Of a stretch of 64,000 nucleotides of DNA, positions 33,322 to 42,330 are shown in pieces. The DNA comes from Bacteroidales bacterium (GTDB lineage Bacteria; Bacteroidota; Bacteroidia; Bacteroidales; UBA3824). Made by a program: the position numbers and the translations under genes. Every line of letters starts with the position of its first letter. Within the stretch, counting starts at the first letter, position 1. The stretch is taken from positions 186,001-250,000 of the forward strand of contig JAEERW010000006.1 of assembly GCA_016286055.1 (NCBI GenBank). The letters are read 5' to 3'. The notes under the pieces were generated by a model. That model made no database searches. It was not told the origin of the DNA and worked only from the letters and a program-made list of their open reading frames with translations.

Positions 33322-34242
33322 CTACTCAGCGGTGTATACTTCGGAGATATCGCTTACCCTTTTGCCGTTTTTGTATGCAACCACAAAAACGCCTGTTGTT
33401 ACGCCTTTGGCAATGATTTCTTTGCGAGCTTTGTCGGCCTCTTCGTATGTATTGAAAAATCCTACGGAGTATCTGTAAATACCGTCAACGAGTTCGTTGT
33501 TGAGACCTTCGGTGGAGGGGTAGATTTTGCGTAGGTATTCGATGGTGAGAGGTTTGTCGTCGGCGGCAATCTGCACTTTGTAGATAATTTTGTCGGCAGG
33601 CTTGGGTGGCTCTTGAACAATTACGGGCTGAGGTTTGGGTTCTTCTTTTTTGTCGTACCAACCGAGAATGTCGGCGTATGCCTGCACGTAGTTGTCGAGA
33701 GCGTCGTTAAACGATTTGTCTGCCTCTTCTTTCACTTTCATAATTTGTAGCGGTGTAATCTTTTTACCAGTGGGAACGCGTTTTAAGCGGTCTTCGGCGT
33801 TGGCAAAATATGTTTCAGCCTCCGAAATATGCGATTCTGCCGATGAACGTTTGTTGGCGGGGCAGGTCTCCATAAGGTTTTCGAGGTTTTGCGAATACAC
33901 TGCATAAAATTCTCTATCGGCTTGTGCGTATTGAGCGTAAGCCGAGTTTTTCTGTGTAGCCACAGCATCGTCGATGGCGTCGGCTTGTTTGTTGAGTTTT
34001 TTCGCCTTGCCTTTCTTGAGTTTTGCAGCCTGCGCTTTTAGTTTGTCTGATTGGTTTTGTTTGGTAACCGCTTGCTGCATAAGGTTGTCGCCTTTGGCTT
34101 TGATGGCTTCGGCGTTTTCATATCGTGTAAGTTCGTCGCTACTGAGCTGTTTTTTAATTTCCTCAGTGGGATTAATGTTCTCCTGTGCCGTAGCCGCCAT
34201 AAAAAGGCAAGCCATCACGGCGGTTGTAATAATCTTTTTCAT
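33322..34242 (-). CDS. Exported coiled-coil protein with a C-terminal SPOR-like domain
   Basis: A 306-aa protein with a signal peptide (about 1-20, ending ATAQ), a K/A/Q-rich coiled coil (about 45-130), a Pro-rich linker (KPQPVIVQEPPKP) and a C-terminal SPOR-like domain (about 225-300). The domain reads IYKVQIAADDKPL, GIYRYSVGFFNTYEEADKARKE and VFVVAYKNGKRV. SPOR domains bind denuded peptidoglycan glycans, so a periplasmic wall-associated role is likely. It heads the operon with folP and the barrel gene. A one-mismatch -7 box (TATAATTG) lies at 34286-34293. Confidence 0.82.
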   Translation of the reverse strand: MKKIITTAVMACLFMAATAQENINPTEEIKKQLSSDELTRYENAEAIKAKGDNLMQQAVTKQNQSDKLKAQAAKLKKGKAKKLNKQADAIDDAVATQKNSAYAQYAQADREFYAVYSQNLENLMETCPANKRSSAESHISEAETYFANAEDRLKRVPTGKKITPLQIMKVKEEADKSFNDALDNYVQAYADILGWYDKKEEPKPQPVIVQEPPKPADKIIYKVQIAADDKPLTIEYLRKIYPSTEGLNNELVDGIYRYSVGFFNTYEEADKARKEIIAKGVTTGVFVVAYKNGKRVSDISEVYTAE

Positions 34243-34369
34243 TGTTGCGTGTTTTTGGTTTTAATTACCTACTGCAATAACGGTGCAATTATACGTTTTT
34301 TTTTGAAAAAATAAAAGCCACCGTGCAAAAAAACTTGTACAGTGACCTGTGTGTTGTGTTTTGAAGCGG

Positions 34370-37300
34370 CTATAATTCTATTTCTTGTTTCTTGCCGTCG
34401 TATTTAACTGTAATTTCTTTGCCTTTGGCGTTTGCTGGTGACACTGCCACTACTGTGAATGTCCTTTGTTTCAACATACCGGGAAAATCGCCTTCGCGGT
34501 CGGATATGGTGAGTATCTGTGCCGATTCGTTGTATGAAAACTTGATTTTTGCGAAACGTCCTGCCTCGTAGCCGTAGTTAGTGCCTTCGTCTTCGTAGAG
34601 GGTGAATCCACCGTCAGAGCCCGCATAAACGTATATACGGATATTGTCGGCAGGTTTTTGGCGCGTATACTCAATGGATGGTCCAAACGGAATGATTGAG
34701 CCGCTGCGTACAAACAGCGGAATACGATTGTAAGGAGCGGCAACTATCTTGCTTTCACCGCCTTGCGACACCACTGTACCATTGTAGAAATCGTACCATA
34801 TTTCGCCTTTGGGAAAATAAACTTCACGTTCACGCTCTTTATATTTGTAAACTGGATTTACCATAATTGAGGGTCCGAACATAAACTGATAAGCGATGTT
34901 GAGCACGTTTTTGTCGGTGCCAAAATCCATTACGAGTGGACGCATTATTGTATAGTCGTTGAAATGCACCTTGGCTGCCAGCGAGTAAATGTAAGGCATT
35001 AACTGGTAACGCAAATCAAGATAATACTTTATTGATTTGTAAGTTTCGGAGTTTTCTGGTGCGATGTTCCATGGTTCGCGGAAGGGTAACTGACCGTGGC
35101 TACGATACATTGGAGCAAATGCGCCTACCTGATGCCAACGCACGTTGAGTTCGCGCCATTCTTTTAAATCTTCGGTTTCTTTTTTTGTTTTGTTATAAGT
35201 GTTTTGAGCGGCCTCAAAACGTTTTTCAACCGAAAAACCGCCAATGTCCTGACTCCAATACGGGATGCCTGAAATTGAAAAGTTGAGTCCTGCGGTAATT
35301 TGCGCTTTTAAATCTTCCCAACGAGTACCGATGTCGCCGCTCCAAGTGGCTGTGGAGTATCGTTGTTCGCCCAAAAATCCCGAACGGGTGAGAAGAAATA
35401 CGCGGTTGTTGTTTGGCGAAAAGTTTGCTTCGTTGTCGAATCCGTTTTGATTCCAATAGGAGGCCTCTTGCAGTGCCATAGCGTCTTTTTTGTCTATTCC
35501 TTTTTTCTCGATAGCAGTTTCGTAGCCACGCTGACCGTCGTAGATTGCCTCGGCATTTACGATAGAGTAGGCGTTGAAATATTCGTCCGACGAGCCAAGT
35601 TCTGTTGGCCCGCAGAGTAGTTTGCGGTATTCCATCGGAGTGCAGTCGCGGATGTTTGGTTCAGAAGCGTCCATCCACCATGCGTCCATGCCGATAGAGC
35701 CGAGTTTGTCGTAGAGTTGACGCCAAAATATCTTGCGAGCCTCGGGCGAATATGCATCGTAAAATGCGTAGGTAAAACCTTTGTAATCGTTGAGTGGGTC
35801 GGCAAGCCAGTCGCGCAGAGAATCTTTGAGCGACTGCTGATATATAAATCCTTTGTTGTTTAGCTCTTTGAAATGCTCAACGTTTGGGTAGAATTTTGGC
35901 CAGCACGAAATCATAATTTTGGCGTTCATGGCGTGAATGTCGTCAATCATTTTTTGAGGGTTGGAAAAACGCGCGGGGTCAAAATCGTAGCTTCCCCATT
36001 GGTTTATTACCCAATAGTTCCAGTCCATAACAATGTTGTCGATAGGTAGGTGGCGTTTGCGGAAACCTTTGAGAGCGTCCACAATCTCGTCTTGGGTTTT
36101 GTAACGTTCGCGGCTCTGCCAATATCCCAAAAGCCATTCGGGAGCGATCTGTGCTTTGCCTGTGATGGTGCGGTAACCTGAAATCACTTCGTCGGTGTTG
36201 CTGCCTGCAATAAAGTAGTAATCGAGTTGCTGGTTCATTTCGCTCCAAAACGACAGCTGGTTTTGTTCTTTCGGGTCAACGGGTTTCAAGGCGCGGAGTC
36301 CGCAGTATGCCTCGCCGCCGTCGGGAGTCCATTCTATGCGTATCTGATATTTTTTGCCTTTTTCCATAACTGCCGAAAACTTGCGTGCGTTAGGGTTCCA
36401 TGCCGTGCGCCAAATTTTGTTGTCTACGCCGAGCATGTCGTTGTTGTATACACATTTGCCGTTGATACTGATTGTTTGATAACCTGAATAGTAGTGAAGA
36501 AAACGATATTCGCCTGATTCTTTGGGTTGTAATTCACCTTCGATAACAACGGTAGCCTTGTCGAGCCCTTTTGGCAAAAGTCGGCCGACAGTCTTGAAAT
36601 CTTCGTAACATAATGAATCTTCGCGTTTTACAATAGGGTCTTGCCCCTCGATGTGGTATGTGCCGGTGAGCGCGCCTTCGATGCCATCTTTGTCGTAAAG
36701 GGTAAAAAGGTCTTTGAGTACGGCGTATGGATTAGGATTGCCAAAGCGCATAAAGGAGTAAGAGTCGAACATAACGCCGTAGTTTCTTGATGATACCACA
36801 AACGGCACCGATACTTTGGTGTTGTATTGGAAAAGTTCCTCGTTTTTGCCTTTGTAGTTCCAATCGTCGGCTTGATGCTGTCCAAGACCGTAGAAAGCCT
36901 CGTCGTCGGGACTATCGAACACTTGGCGGTAGCTCCATCCGTTGTAGGTTTCGGGTTTTCCATTGGCGTGAACCTGCGTAACCTGATATGGCTCAAAAGT
37001 GCGTCCGTTGTCGGCTTCCGAAAGTATTACATTACCATCCAAGTGGGTAAAGATAACTTTTCCCGATGATGTGATTAATTTGGCTATTAAATAGTTAGTA
37101 GAAATTTTTACAGTGTCGCCGTTTTGTTCGGTTTTAAACTCTGGAATGTTTTTTATGTTTACCACGGCAAGTGACTGAGGGTCTTTAAAAGTAGCGTCCT
37201 TGGTGGCCGACACGCGGATAATTTTGTCGCCCACCACTTGCAGACGCACTTTTTGTCCTGTGCTTTTAACGTTAACTTCCACTCCGTTAGTGGTGGTGAT

Positions 37301-37375
37301 GTATGACGAATTGTTTTCTTCGCAAGCTGTAAATAGCAATGTTAGTGCTAATGTACTGATTATCTTTGTTTTCAT
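34370..37375 (-). CDS. GH31 alpha-glycosidase lipoprotein with PA14 insert
   Basis: A 1001-aa lipoprotein (signal ending FTAC, Cys18). It has an N-terminal GH31 beta domain, a PA14 carbohydrate-binding insert (about 238-375; LDKATVVIEGELQPKESG, GKKYQIRIEWTPDGG), the catalytic barrel with nucleophile in WWMDASEPN (about 567) and acid/base in TATWSGDIGTRWEDL (about 680), and C-terminal beta domains. The PA14 position is like that of Bacteroides xyloglucan-type alpha-xylosidases, so alpha-xylosidase is likelier than maltase. No SusC/D pair or other PUL genes adjoin. It is monocistronic from TATCTTTG at 37397-37404. Confidence 0.92.
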   Translation of the reverse strand: MKTKIISTLALTLLFTACEENNSSYITTTNGVEVNVKSTGQKVRLQVVGDKIIRVSATKDATFKDPQSLAVVNIKNIPEFKTEQNGDTVKISTNYLIAKLITSSGKVIFTHLDGNVILSEADNGRTFEPYQVTQVHANGKPETYNGWSYRQVFDSPDDEAFYGLGQHQADDWNYKGKNEELFQYNTKVSVPFVVSSRNYGVMFDSYSFMRFGNPNPYAVLKDLFTLYDKDGIEGALTGTYHIEGQDPIVKREDSLCYEDFKTVGRLLPKGLDKATVVIEGELQPKESGEYRFLHYYSGYQTISINGKCVYNNDMLGVDNKIWRTAWNPNARKFSAVMEKGKKYQIRIEWTPDGGEAYCGLRALKPVDPKEQNQLSFWSEMNQQLDYYFIAGSNTDEVISGYRTITGKAQIAPEWLLGYWQSRERYKTQDEIVDALKGFRKRHLPIDNIVMDWNYWVINQWGSYDFDPARFSNPQKMIDDIHAMNAKIMISCWPKFYPNVEHFKELNNKGFIYQQSLKDSLRDWLADPLNDYKGFTYAFYDAYSPEARKIFWRQLYDKLGSIGMDAWWMDASEPNIRDCTPMEYRKLLCGPTELGSSDEYFNAYSIVNAEAIYDGQRGYETAIEKKGIDKKDAMALQEASYWNQNGFDNEANFSPNNNRVFLLTRSGFLGEQRYSTATWSGDIGTRWEDLKAQITAGLNFSISGIPYWSQDIGGFSVEKRFEAAQNTYNKTKKETEDLKEWRELNVRWHQVGAFAPMYRSHGQLPFREPWNIAPENSETYKSIKYYLDLRYQLMPYIYSLAAKVHFNDYTIMRPLVMDFGTDKNVLNIAYQFMFGPSIMVNPVYKYKEREREVYFPKGEIWYDFYNGTVVSQGGESKIVAAPYNRIPLFVRSGSIIPFGPSIEYTRQKPADNIRIYVYAGSDGGFTLYEDEGTNYGYEAGRFAKIKFSYNESAQILTISDREGDFPGMLKQRTFTVVAVSPANAKGKEITVKYDGKKQEIEL

Positions 37376-37396
37376 AAGTTAGATGTATGTATAGTG

Positions 37397-37404
37397 CAAA
37401 GATA
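37397..37404 (-). promoter_or_regulatory. -7 box (TATCTTTG) of the GH31 gene
   Basis: An exact TAnnTTTG match on the minus strand with a leader of about 15 nt. Confidence 0.6.
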
Positions 37405-37437
37405 TGAAGGATTATGGATAATATGGACTCTGTTTAG

Positions 37438-37469
37438 CAAAAAAAAACGCCATACTTAGGCATGGCGTT
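37438..37469 (-). terminator. Terminator of the zinc-ribbon gene
   Basis: On the minus strand AACGCCAT (37469-37462) pairs with ATGGCGTT (37453-37446), then nine Ts. Confidence 0.85.
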
Positions 37470-37490
37470 GATTAGTAGGGTTGGCTAAAT

Positions 37491-38603
37491 TTATCTGAGT
37501 ATAAGTACGAGGGCTGTGATTACTGCTACGATGGCTAATATCAGTAGTGCAATCTTGCCTGCACTGTATGGACGTTCGCCAGAAACTTTGCCACTCTGAC
37601 CGTTGATCATAAAGCGGTATGCTTTGCCGTTGTAGCGGTAGGTGCTCATCCAAACAGGCAAAAGAATATGCTTATAGGTGATGTCGTTGTATTGGATATT
37701 TTTAGTGGTGATTTCCTGATGGTCGCCACCGATGTCTTTTTTGATAGTTTTATCGATGGTGCTTTGCATTTTTTGCTGTGCGTCTTGGAAACCAGCCTTG
37801 ATATCCACGCTATATGTTTCTGTTTTGAATCCAGTAAGGAATTTTTCGTCGTAAGGCACAAGGTCTTTGAGATTCCATGGTTCAAGATTGTCTAAATATC
37901 TGTAAGGCAGAGTTTTGCTGCCTACAACGAAAATGTCGTCAAATGAGTTTCTAACCCTTCCTTGAGCTCTGTACCAATTGGTTTTGGTAACGTTGCGTGT
38001 TTTAGTCTGACCTTGACTGTCGGTGTATGTTTCTTCCACGGTGTAATCTTCGCCGCGGCGTCCAGTGTAATCGGTGATGGTGTTGGCATCGTATGTCCAG
38101 TAAGGAAGGTAAATGCCAGAAATCCGTTGTTCGTCGGCAAATTTTTTGAGAGCCGAGGGCGCGAACCAAAGGCTATTGATCCATTTTTTAAATTCTTCGT
38201 GGCTGTTGCGTTGCTGCACAACAAATGGAAGTATTGCTTTTGGTTTGATCATTTTTGAGGTGGATTTTTGGTCAATAGCCATAGGGCTACCGCAGAAATC
38301 GCACTGAGCCGACACGATATTGTTGTCGAATGTGGTGGTGGCACCGCAACAATTGCATTTTACGGTGTGCACTTCCTCTATTTGGTCGTCGGAAAGGTTT
38401 TCGAGCGCTGTTAAATAGTCGTTTTCTTTGATGGCTTCGGCACGTGCCGATTCGTCGATAACTATTTCGTTGACCGCTCCACAGAATTCGCACTTAAGAC
38501 TGAGCGAACCAGGGGCGAAAGTAAGTTTGGCGCCGCAGTCTTTACACGAAATTGTATTCTGGTTTGTGTCGGATAATTGGGGTGGTTGAGGTTCTAATTC
38601 CAT
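37491..38603 (-). CDS. Double zinc-ribbon protein with C-terminal membrane anchor (YdjG-like)
   Basis: A 370-aa protein with two TFIIB-like zinc ribbons at the N-terminus (CKDCGAKLTF...CEFCG about 20-42; CNCCGATTTF...CDFCGSP about 82-105). A large beta-rich domain follows (PYWTYDANTITDYTGRRGED, WYRAQGRVRNSFDDIFVVGS), then one C-terminal TM helix (about 348-368). This matches the zinc-ribbon partner of SPFH proteins as in the Bacillus ydjGHI group, linked to membrane stress. The SPFH gene lies just upstream (88-bp gap with a terminator hairpin), so expression may depend on read-through or a weak own promoter. Confidence 0.82.
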   Translation of the reverse strand: MELEPQPPQLSDTNQNTISCKDCGAKLTFAPGSLSLKCEFCGAVNEIVIDESARAEAIKENDYLTALENLSDDQIEEVHTVKCNCCGATTTFDNNIVSAQCDFCGSPMAIDQKSTSKMIKPKAILPFVVQQRNSHEEFKKWINSLWFAPSALKKFADEQRISGIYLPYWTYDANTITDYTGRRGEDYTVEETYTDSQGQTKTRNVTKTNWYRAQGRVRNSFDDIFVVGSKTLPYRYLDNLEPWNLKDLVPYDEKFLTGFKTETYSVDIKAGFQDAQQKMQSTIDKTIKKDIGGDHQEITTKNIQYNDITYKHILLPVWMSTYRYNGKAYRFMINGQSGKVSGERPYSAGKIALLILAIVAVITALVLILR

Positions 38604-38623
38604 AATTGTGATGTGTGTTTAGT

Positions 38624-38666
38624 AAAAATGGAAAAACAGGTCTTGATATTATTCAAGACCCGTTTT
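38624..38666 (-). terminator. Terminator between the SPFH and zinc-ribbon genes
   Basis: On the minus strand AAAACGGGTCTTG (38666-38654) pairs with CAAGACCTGTTTT (38645-38633), then Ts. It may be partly leaky, letting the zinc-ribbon gene be expressed at a lower level than the SPFH gene. Confidence 0.75.
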
Positions 38667-38690
38667 AAAGATAAAGCTCTTATTTAATTG

Positions 38691-39845
38691 TTAGACAGCA
38701 GGAGGAGGAGGAGGAGGGGGAACTGCACCGAACAATTGCGACAATTCTGCCACAGTGTTTGCTGCTGCCCATGTAGCCATACCTTGTTTCCAAACCTGAG
38801 TGTTTTGTGTGAATTGACCCTGAGCGGCCATCTGCTGCAATGTTTGGATTGGGAATGGTCCCTGCTGCTGTCCGTTGATAGCCACGTAGTATTGCGACAT
38901 CATCGGGGGCGGGGGAGGAGCTGCTGGCTGTCCGTAGCCTTGTTGACCGTACGGGTTTTGCTGGTGCATCATCTGCTGGTTCATCATCTGCTGATTCTGC
39001 ATCATGTTGTTCATCATCATCATGCCCATCATGCCTTCCATTCCGCCGCCTGCGCCGGGGTTGGTTGCGGCAGCCTTCATAGCGTCTGCCATGCTCATCT
39101 GCTGATATTTGTTCATATCGCCGAGCATGTTCATGCCGGTGCCTTCGTCGAGTTTCTTCTGGAGCTCTTCGGGAAGAGTGATGCTCGAGATGAGGAACTT
39201 GGTGAATGTCAAACCGTAGTCAGATTCTTGGTTGATGCGCTGCTCTACCGCCTTTGACATTTCGCTCTGAGCGGCTGCAAAGTCGAGAAGCGATTTGCCA
39301 CTTTCGCCTATAGTAGATACAAAATTGGTGACGATAATGCTGCGGAGTTCTTCGGCAATGTCTTGTGTCTTGTATTCGCCGTTTGTGCCCGAGAGTTTCT
39401 GTATTAGTTTGGCTGCGTCGGTTACCTGCATAGAGTAAGTGCCGAAGGCTCTGATTGTTACACGACCAAAATCTTGGTCTCTTACATAGAAGTTGGCAGG
39501 TGTTCCCCATTTTTGAGCGGTAAATACTTTGGTGTTTACAAAGTAAATTTCGCACTTGAATGGAGAGTCGAAACCGTATTTCCAACTTTTGAGTTTGGTA
39601 AGTACGGGCATGTTGTTGGTAGTAAGCTCGTAACGTCCCGGTTGAAAAATGTCGCCAATTTCGCCTTCGTTGACGAATACTGCTACCTGCGATTCTCTTA
39701 CGGTGAGCTGTGCGCCGTTTTTGATAGCACCGTCGTTGCGGCGGTCGAAACGGTGGACGATAGTGTCCTGCGAGTTGTCGAGCCATTCAACAACGTCGAT
39801 AAGCTCGCCTTTGATTAGTTCTTTTGCTTTGTCGAATAATCCCAT
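38691..39845 (-). CDS. SPFH-domain protein with C-terminal GYF_2 domain (YdjI-like)
   Basis: A 384-aa protein. The N-terminal SPFH/band-7-like domain belongs to the virion-core/YdjI group (MGLFDKAKELI, LTVRESQVAVFVNEG, FQPGRYELTTNN, KVFTAQKWGTPANF; about 1-250). A Met/Gln/Asn-rich low-complexity linker follows (about 262-310), then a GYF_2 (DUF4339) domain (QYYVAINGQQQGPF, about 320-365) and a poly-Pro tail. SPFH proteins form membrane-associated rings, and GYF domains bind proline-rich peptides, so the poly-Pro tail could give self-association. It pairs with the zinc-ribbon gene downstream. The 280-bp gap upstream holds a GCCGTT/AACGGC hairpin (39884-39897) and no clear gene. Confidence 0.87.
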   Translation of the reverse strand: MGLFDKAKELIKGELIDVVEWLDNSQDTIVHRFDRRNDGAIKNGAQLTVRESQVAVFVNEGEIGDIFQPGRYELTTNNMPVLTKLKSWKYGFDSPFKCEIYFVNTKVFTAQKWGTPANFYVRDQDFGRVTIRAFGTYSMQVTDAAKLIQKLSGTNGEYKTQDIAEELRSIIVTNFVSTIGESGKSLLDFAAAQSEMSKAVEQRINQESDYGLTFTKFLISSITLPEELQKKLDEGTGMNMLGDMNKYQQMSMADAMKAAATNPGAGGGMEGMMGMMMMNNMMQNQQMMNQQMMHQQNPYGQQGYGQPAAPPPPPMMSQYYVAINGQQQGPFPIQTLQQMAAQGQFTQNTQVWKQGMATWAAANTVAELSQLFGAVPPPPPPPAV

Positions 39846-40101
39846 GTCTATTGTCTTTTAGATTTATGTTAATTATTATAGGATGCCGTTTGAACGGCTT
39901 CGGTTTTTTTCGTTTATTTTGTTGTTAAAGATAAGAAAAATTGAAATACCGTGTCAAGTTTTTTGATGAAAAAAAACATTTTTTTTTTATTTTTTTTGCT
40001 ATATTTTGATTCTTAGTGTGTTACGTATATTTGCTTTCTCTTGCTTTTCATTATTTGATTTTTTATCCTACAATTTAATCAAAGTGTATTTATATTTTTA
40101 T

Positions 40102-40109
40102 TAGATTTG
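40102..40109 (+). promoter_or_regulatory. -7 box (TAGATTTG) of the channel-like gene
   Basis: An exact TAnnTTTG match 16 bp before the start codon at 40126; no clear -33 box. Confidence 0.5.
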
Positions 40110-40125
40110 CTTAAAATTTTAGCGT

Positions 40126-41241
40126 ATGAACGAAAAGCACGGTTTTGCATATCTTTTTAGGAATTTCTTTTGGGACATGGTGCTGATGATTGTCCTGATT
40201 GTGAATTTCTTGTGGATTTTTTTCGACTGGTTGTTTTCTATGTCTTGGTTCCAGTCGTTTTTTATGGAGTATACGCCATCGTTTTATAGTTTTTATCTGC
40301 CTATAAATCAAAATTTCGACTTTTACGACCTTTTTTTCGTAGCGATTTATGTAGCCGACCTGTTTGTGGGGTGGATGATTTCGGTGTTTAAAAAGAAAAA
40401 GCATATGTTAGACTATCCCATATCGCACTGGTACGATATTCTGGGTTGCATACCTTCGGGTTCGTTGCTTTTTTTCAGGTTGCTGAGGGTGTTCTCTATA
40501 TTTATAAGGTTAGACAAGATGCGCATTCTCGACCTCCAGCGTATCTATTTTGTAAAGAAGATAATCAAAATAGCCAACATTATCATAGAAGAGGTGTCCG
40601 ACAGGGTGGTGCTTAATGTTCTGCGTGGTGTGCGCAACGATTTTCAGGAGGGCAGACCTATTTCCAAGGCTATTATGAGCGAAGTGGTGGAGCCTCAGAA
40701 AGATAAGGTTATTGATTTGTTTTTTACCAAGTTTGCCGATGTATCTACCAACACTTACAACGAGTATAAAGATGATTTGAAGGTTTATATACAGCAGAAG
40801 GCGAAAGATGCCGTTAAAAACAACCGCGAGCTTGCTAAGCTTACTGCTATGCCGGTGATTGGCACATCGATACGTGGAGTTATAGAAAAGTCGGTAGCCA
40901 CCACAGCATACGAAACCATTAGCGGAGTTATTGAAGACATTGTTTCGCAACAAGGTGCCGATGTGTTGAAAAATATCACTTCCAAGATTGCCGACATGGT
41001 GTTTAAGGATATGGAAGACCAACTTGGCGAAATTGTAAAGAATGTGGTGGTTTCGTCGCTCGACCTTATTGAAAAAGAGACAAATGTGAAACAGTGGCGC
41101 ATCGATGAGATTAACGACGATATCTACCGTTTGAAATCTAAAAACAATCCTCAGCGATACGAGGAGGATATAAACAAATTAATTGAAAAACGAAATGCTT
41201 TGATTATAAGTAGATTCAGAGATTTGGACACAGATTCGTAA
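40126..41241 (+). CDS. Membrane protein with a voltage-sensor/ion-channel-like N-terminus, unknown function
   Basis: A 371-aa protein. Its first 145 residues carry four hydrophobic helices, then a helix with regularly spaced Arg/Lys (FRLLRVFSIFIRLDKMRIL). This recalls the S4 region of voltage-gated-channel proteins, but no selectivity-filter motif follows. The remaining 220 residues are a soluble, helical cytoplasmic domain with coiled-coil character (NIIIEEVSDRVVLNVL, IADMVFKDMEDQLGEIVKNVV). I know no family for the whole. It is monocistronic and followed by tRNA-Glu. Confidence 0.75.
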   Translation: MNEKHGFAYLFRNFFWDMVLMIVLIVNFLWIFFDWLFSMSWFQSFFMEYTPSFYSFYLPINQNFDFYDLFFVAIYVADLFVGWMISVFKKKKHMLDYPISHWYDILGCIPSGSLLFFRLLRVFSIFIRLDKMRILDLQRIYFVKKIIKIANIIIEEVSDRVVLNVLRGVRNDFQEGRPISKAIMSEVVEPQKDKVIDLFFTKFADVSTNTYNEYKDDLKVYIQQKAKDAVKNNRELAKLTAMPVIGTSIRGVIEKSVATTAYETISGVIEDIVSQQGADVLKNITSKIADMVFKDMEDQLGEIVKNVVVSSLDLIEKETNVKQWRIDEINDDIYRLKSKNNPQRYEEDINKLIEKRNALIISRFRDLDTDS

Positions 41242-41282
41242 AAAAAAATACAAAAAAATTTTTTTATTGATAATTATGTGCT

Positions 41283-41290
41283 TATCTTTG
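41283..41290 (+). promoter_or_regulatory. -7 box (TATCTTTG) of tRNA-Glu
   Basis: An exact TAnnTTTG match 20 bp before the tRNA 5' end. The -33 region is a T-run. Confidence 0.65.
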
Positions 41291-41309
41291 CACCGCAAAT
41301 GAGAACAAC

Positions 41310-41381
41310 GGCCCTATCTTCTAACGGTTAGGAAATCAGATTCTCAATCTGGGAATTGGAGTTCGATTCTCCATGGGGCTA
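41310..41381 (+). tRNA. tRNA-Glu (anticodon CTC)
   Basis: A 72-nt cloverleaf: acceptor GGCCCTA with TGGGGCT (G-U at 1-72), anticodon arm TCAGA-TTCTCAA-TCTGG, T-arm TGGAG-TTCGATT-CTCCA, discriminator A. CTC reads GAG codons only, so a separate TTC isoacceptor must exist elsewhere. It is a single gene with its own promoter and a terminator at 41409-41437. CCA is not encoded. Confidence 0.93.
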
Positions 41382-41408
41382 CTGAGATTTTTTTATTGGT
41401 TAGTAATT

Positions 41409-41437
41409 AAAAAAGCCGGTTTTTAACCGGCTTTTTT
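41409..41437. terminator. Bidirectional terminator between tRNA-Glu and the double-HTH gene
   Basis: AAAAAAGCCGG (41409-41419) pairs with CCGGCTTTTTT (41427-41437) over a 7-nt loop. T-runs occur on both strands, so it serves both convergent transcripts. Confidence 0.88.
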
Positions 41438-41456
41438 AATTTATCAGTGTTCGCTG

Positions 41457-42302
41457 TTAGATTTTGCTTTTGAGAATATTGAGTACGGTGTCTACTCTTT
41501 CGCCTTGTTTTTTGATTTCGGCAATCAACAAACGGTTCTGCAGCAGCAGTTCGTCAATTGGATGGAGAATGTTAACATCGCTTTCTTTTGCTTTTTTCTC
41601 AACTGCGGGAGCTGTTTTTTCTTTGATCTCTTTTTTAGGAGCTGGCTTGGCTTCTTCTTTTGCGGGGGCTTCTTCTTTCGCTTTTGGTTTGCGTCCGGGT
41701 TTGCCTTTTGCTTTTTTGTCTTTTTTTGCCTGTTTAGCGGGAGCTTTTGTCTTAATATCTTCTACGGGCTCTTCGGTGGTGTCGGGCAGTGCGTTTACTG
41801 CTTCGAGCATATTTTGAGAGTTGTTTGCATCTGCAGTAGAAGCGGGGTCGTTGAGAAGCCATTCGCCGTCGATAGTGTCGTCGATAAGCTTAAGTTTTTC
41901 TATAAAGTTTGCAGGAACTTTGTTTCTGTTGTTGGCTATGGTAGAGAGGTATGAACTATTGTAGCCCATTTTTTTAGCGAGGTCGCTCTGGCTGCTAACA
42001 AGACCTTTTTCTCTGAGTTTTGCAATCAAAACTTTGAATCTTCCTTGATATGTCTCTTCTGATTTTAGCAAAGGAGTTTCTTGGTTGTCTTTAAAGAGAT
42101 TTCCCTTGCCGGTCATTATAAATTTGATGTTTACGTTTTTGAAAACTTTCTTTATTTCGTTAGCTTTTTTTTGTTTGAAAGTTTCTTTGATGGTGCTGAC
42201 ATAGCCCACAGACCATCCCACTGTGCGTTCAAATTTGGCCACCGACAGATTTAGCTGTCGAATAAGATAGATTACTCTATCTTTGATAGTTTGTAATTCC
42301 AT
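41457..42302 (-). CDS. Protein with two HTH-like domains and a histone-H1-like basic tail
   Basis: A 281-aa protein. The first HTH-like unit (about 1-70; IRQLNLSVAKFERTVGWSVGYVSTI) resembles phage-repressor-type HTH. The second (about 82-150; SQSDLAKKMGYNSSYLSTIANNRNKVP) is a typical XRE/Cro HTH. Residues about 185-245 are a Lys/Ala/Pro/Glu-rich tail with an AT-hook-like GKPGRKPK, similar to histone-H1-like bacterial proteins. A helical C-terminus (LLLQNRLLIAEIKKQGERVD) could oligomerise. Its leader contains a perfect 19-bp palindrome, a possible autoregulatory site. No prophage genes adjoin. Confidence 0.8.
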   Translation of the reverse strand: MELQTIKDRVIYLIRQLNLSVAKFERTVGWSVGYVSTIKETFKQKKANEIKKVFKNVNIKFIMTGKGNLFKDNQETPLLKSEETYQGRFKVLIAKLREKGLVSSQSDLAKKMGYNSSYLSTIANNRNKVPANFIEKLKLIDDTIDGEWLLNDPASTADANNSQNMLEAVNALPDTTEEPVEDIKTKAPAKQAKKDKKAKGKPGRKPKAKEEAPAKEEAKPAPKKEIKEKTAPAVEKKAKESDVNILHPIDELLLQNRLLIAEIKKQGERVDTVLNILKSKI

Positions 42303-42330
42303 ATTATATAATGTTTAAACGAAAACATAT

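Noticed and set aside
34370-37375. GH31 gene as part of a polysaccharide utilisation locus
   Set aside because: No SusC/SusD pair, sulfatase or regulator adjoins; it stands alone with its own promoter.
38688-39257. 189-codon open frame on the plus strand over the SPFH gene
   Set aside because: It is antisense to the Met/Gln-rich linker and GYF region, giving a His/Leu-rich product without family features.
39884-39897. GCCGTT/AACGGC hairpin upstream of the SPFH gene as a riboswitch
   Set aside because: A 6-bp stem alone is insufficient; no conserved aptamer or terminator/antiterminator pair was seen.
41464-41954. Two plus-strand open frames antisense to the double-HTH gene
   Set aside because: They mirror the Lys/Ala/Glu-rich tail, giving a Phe/Leu/Cys-rich product; the minus-strand gene has clear HTH motifs and a promoter.
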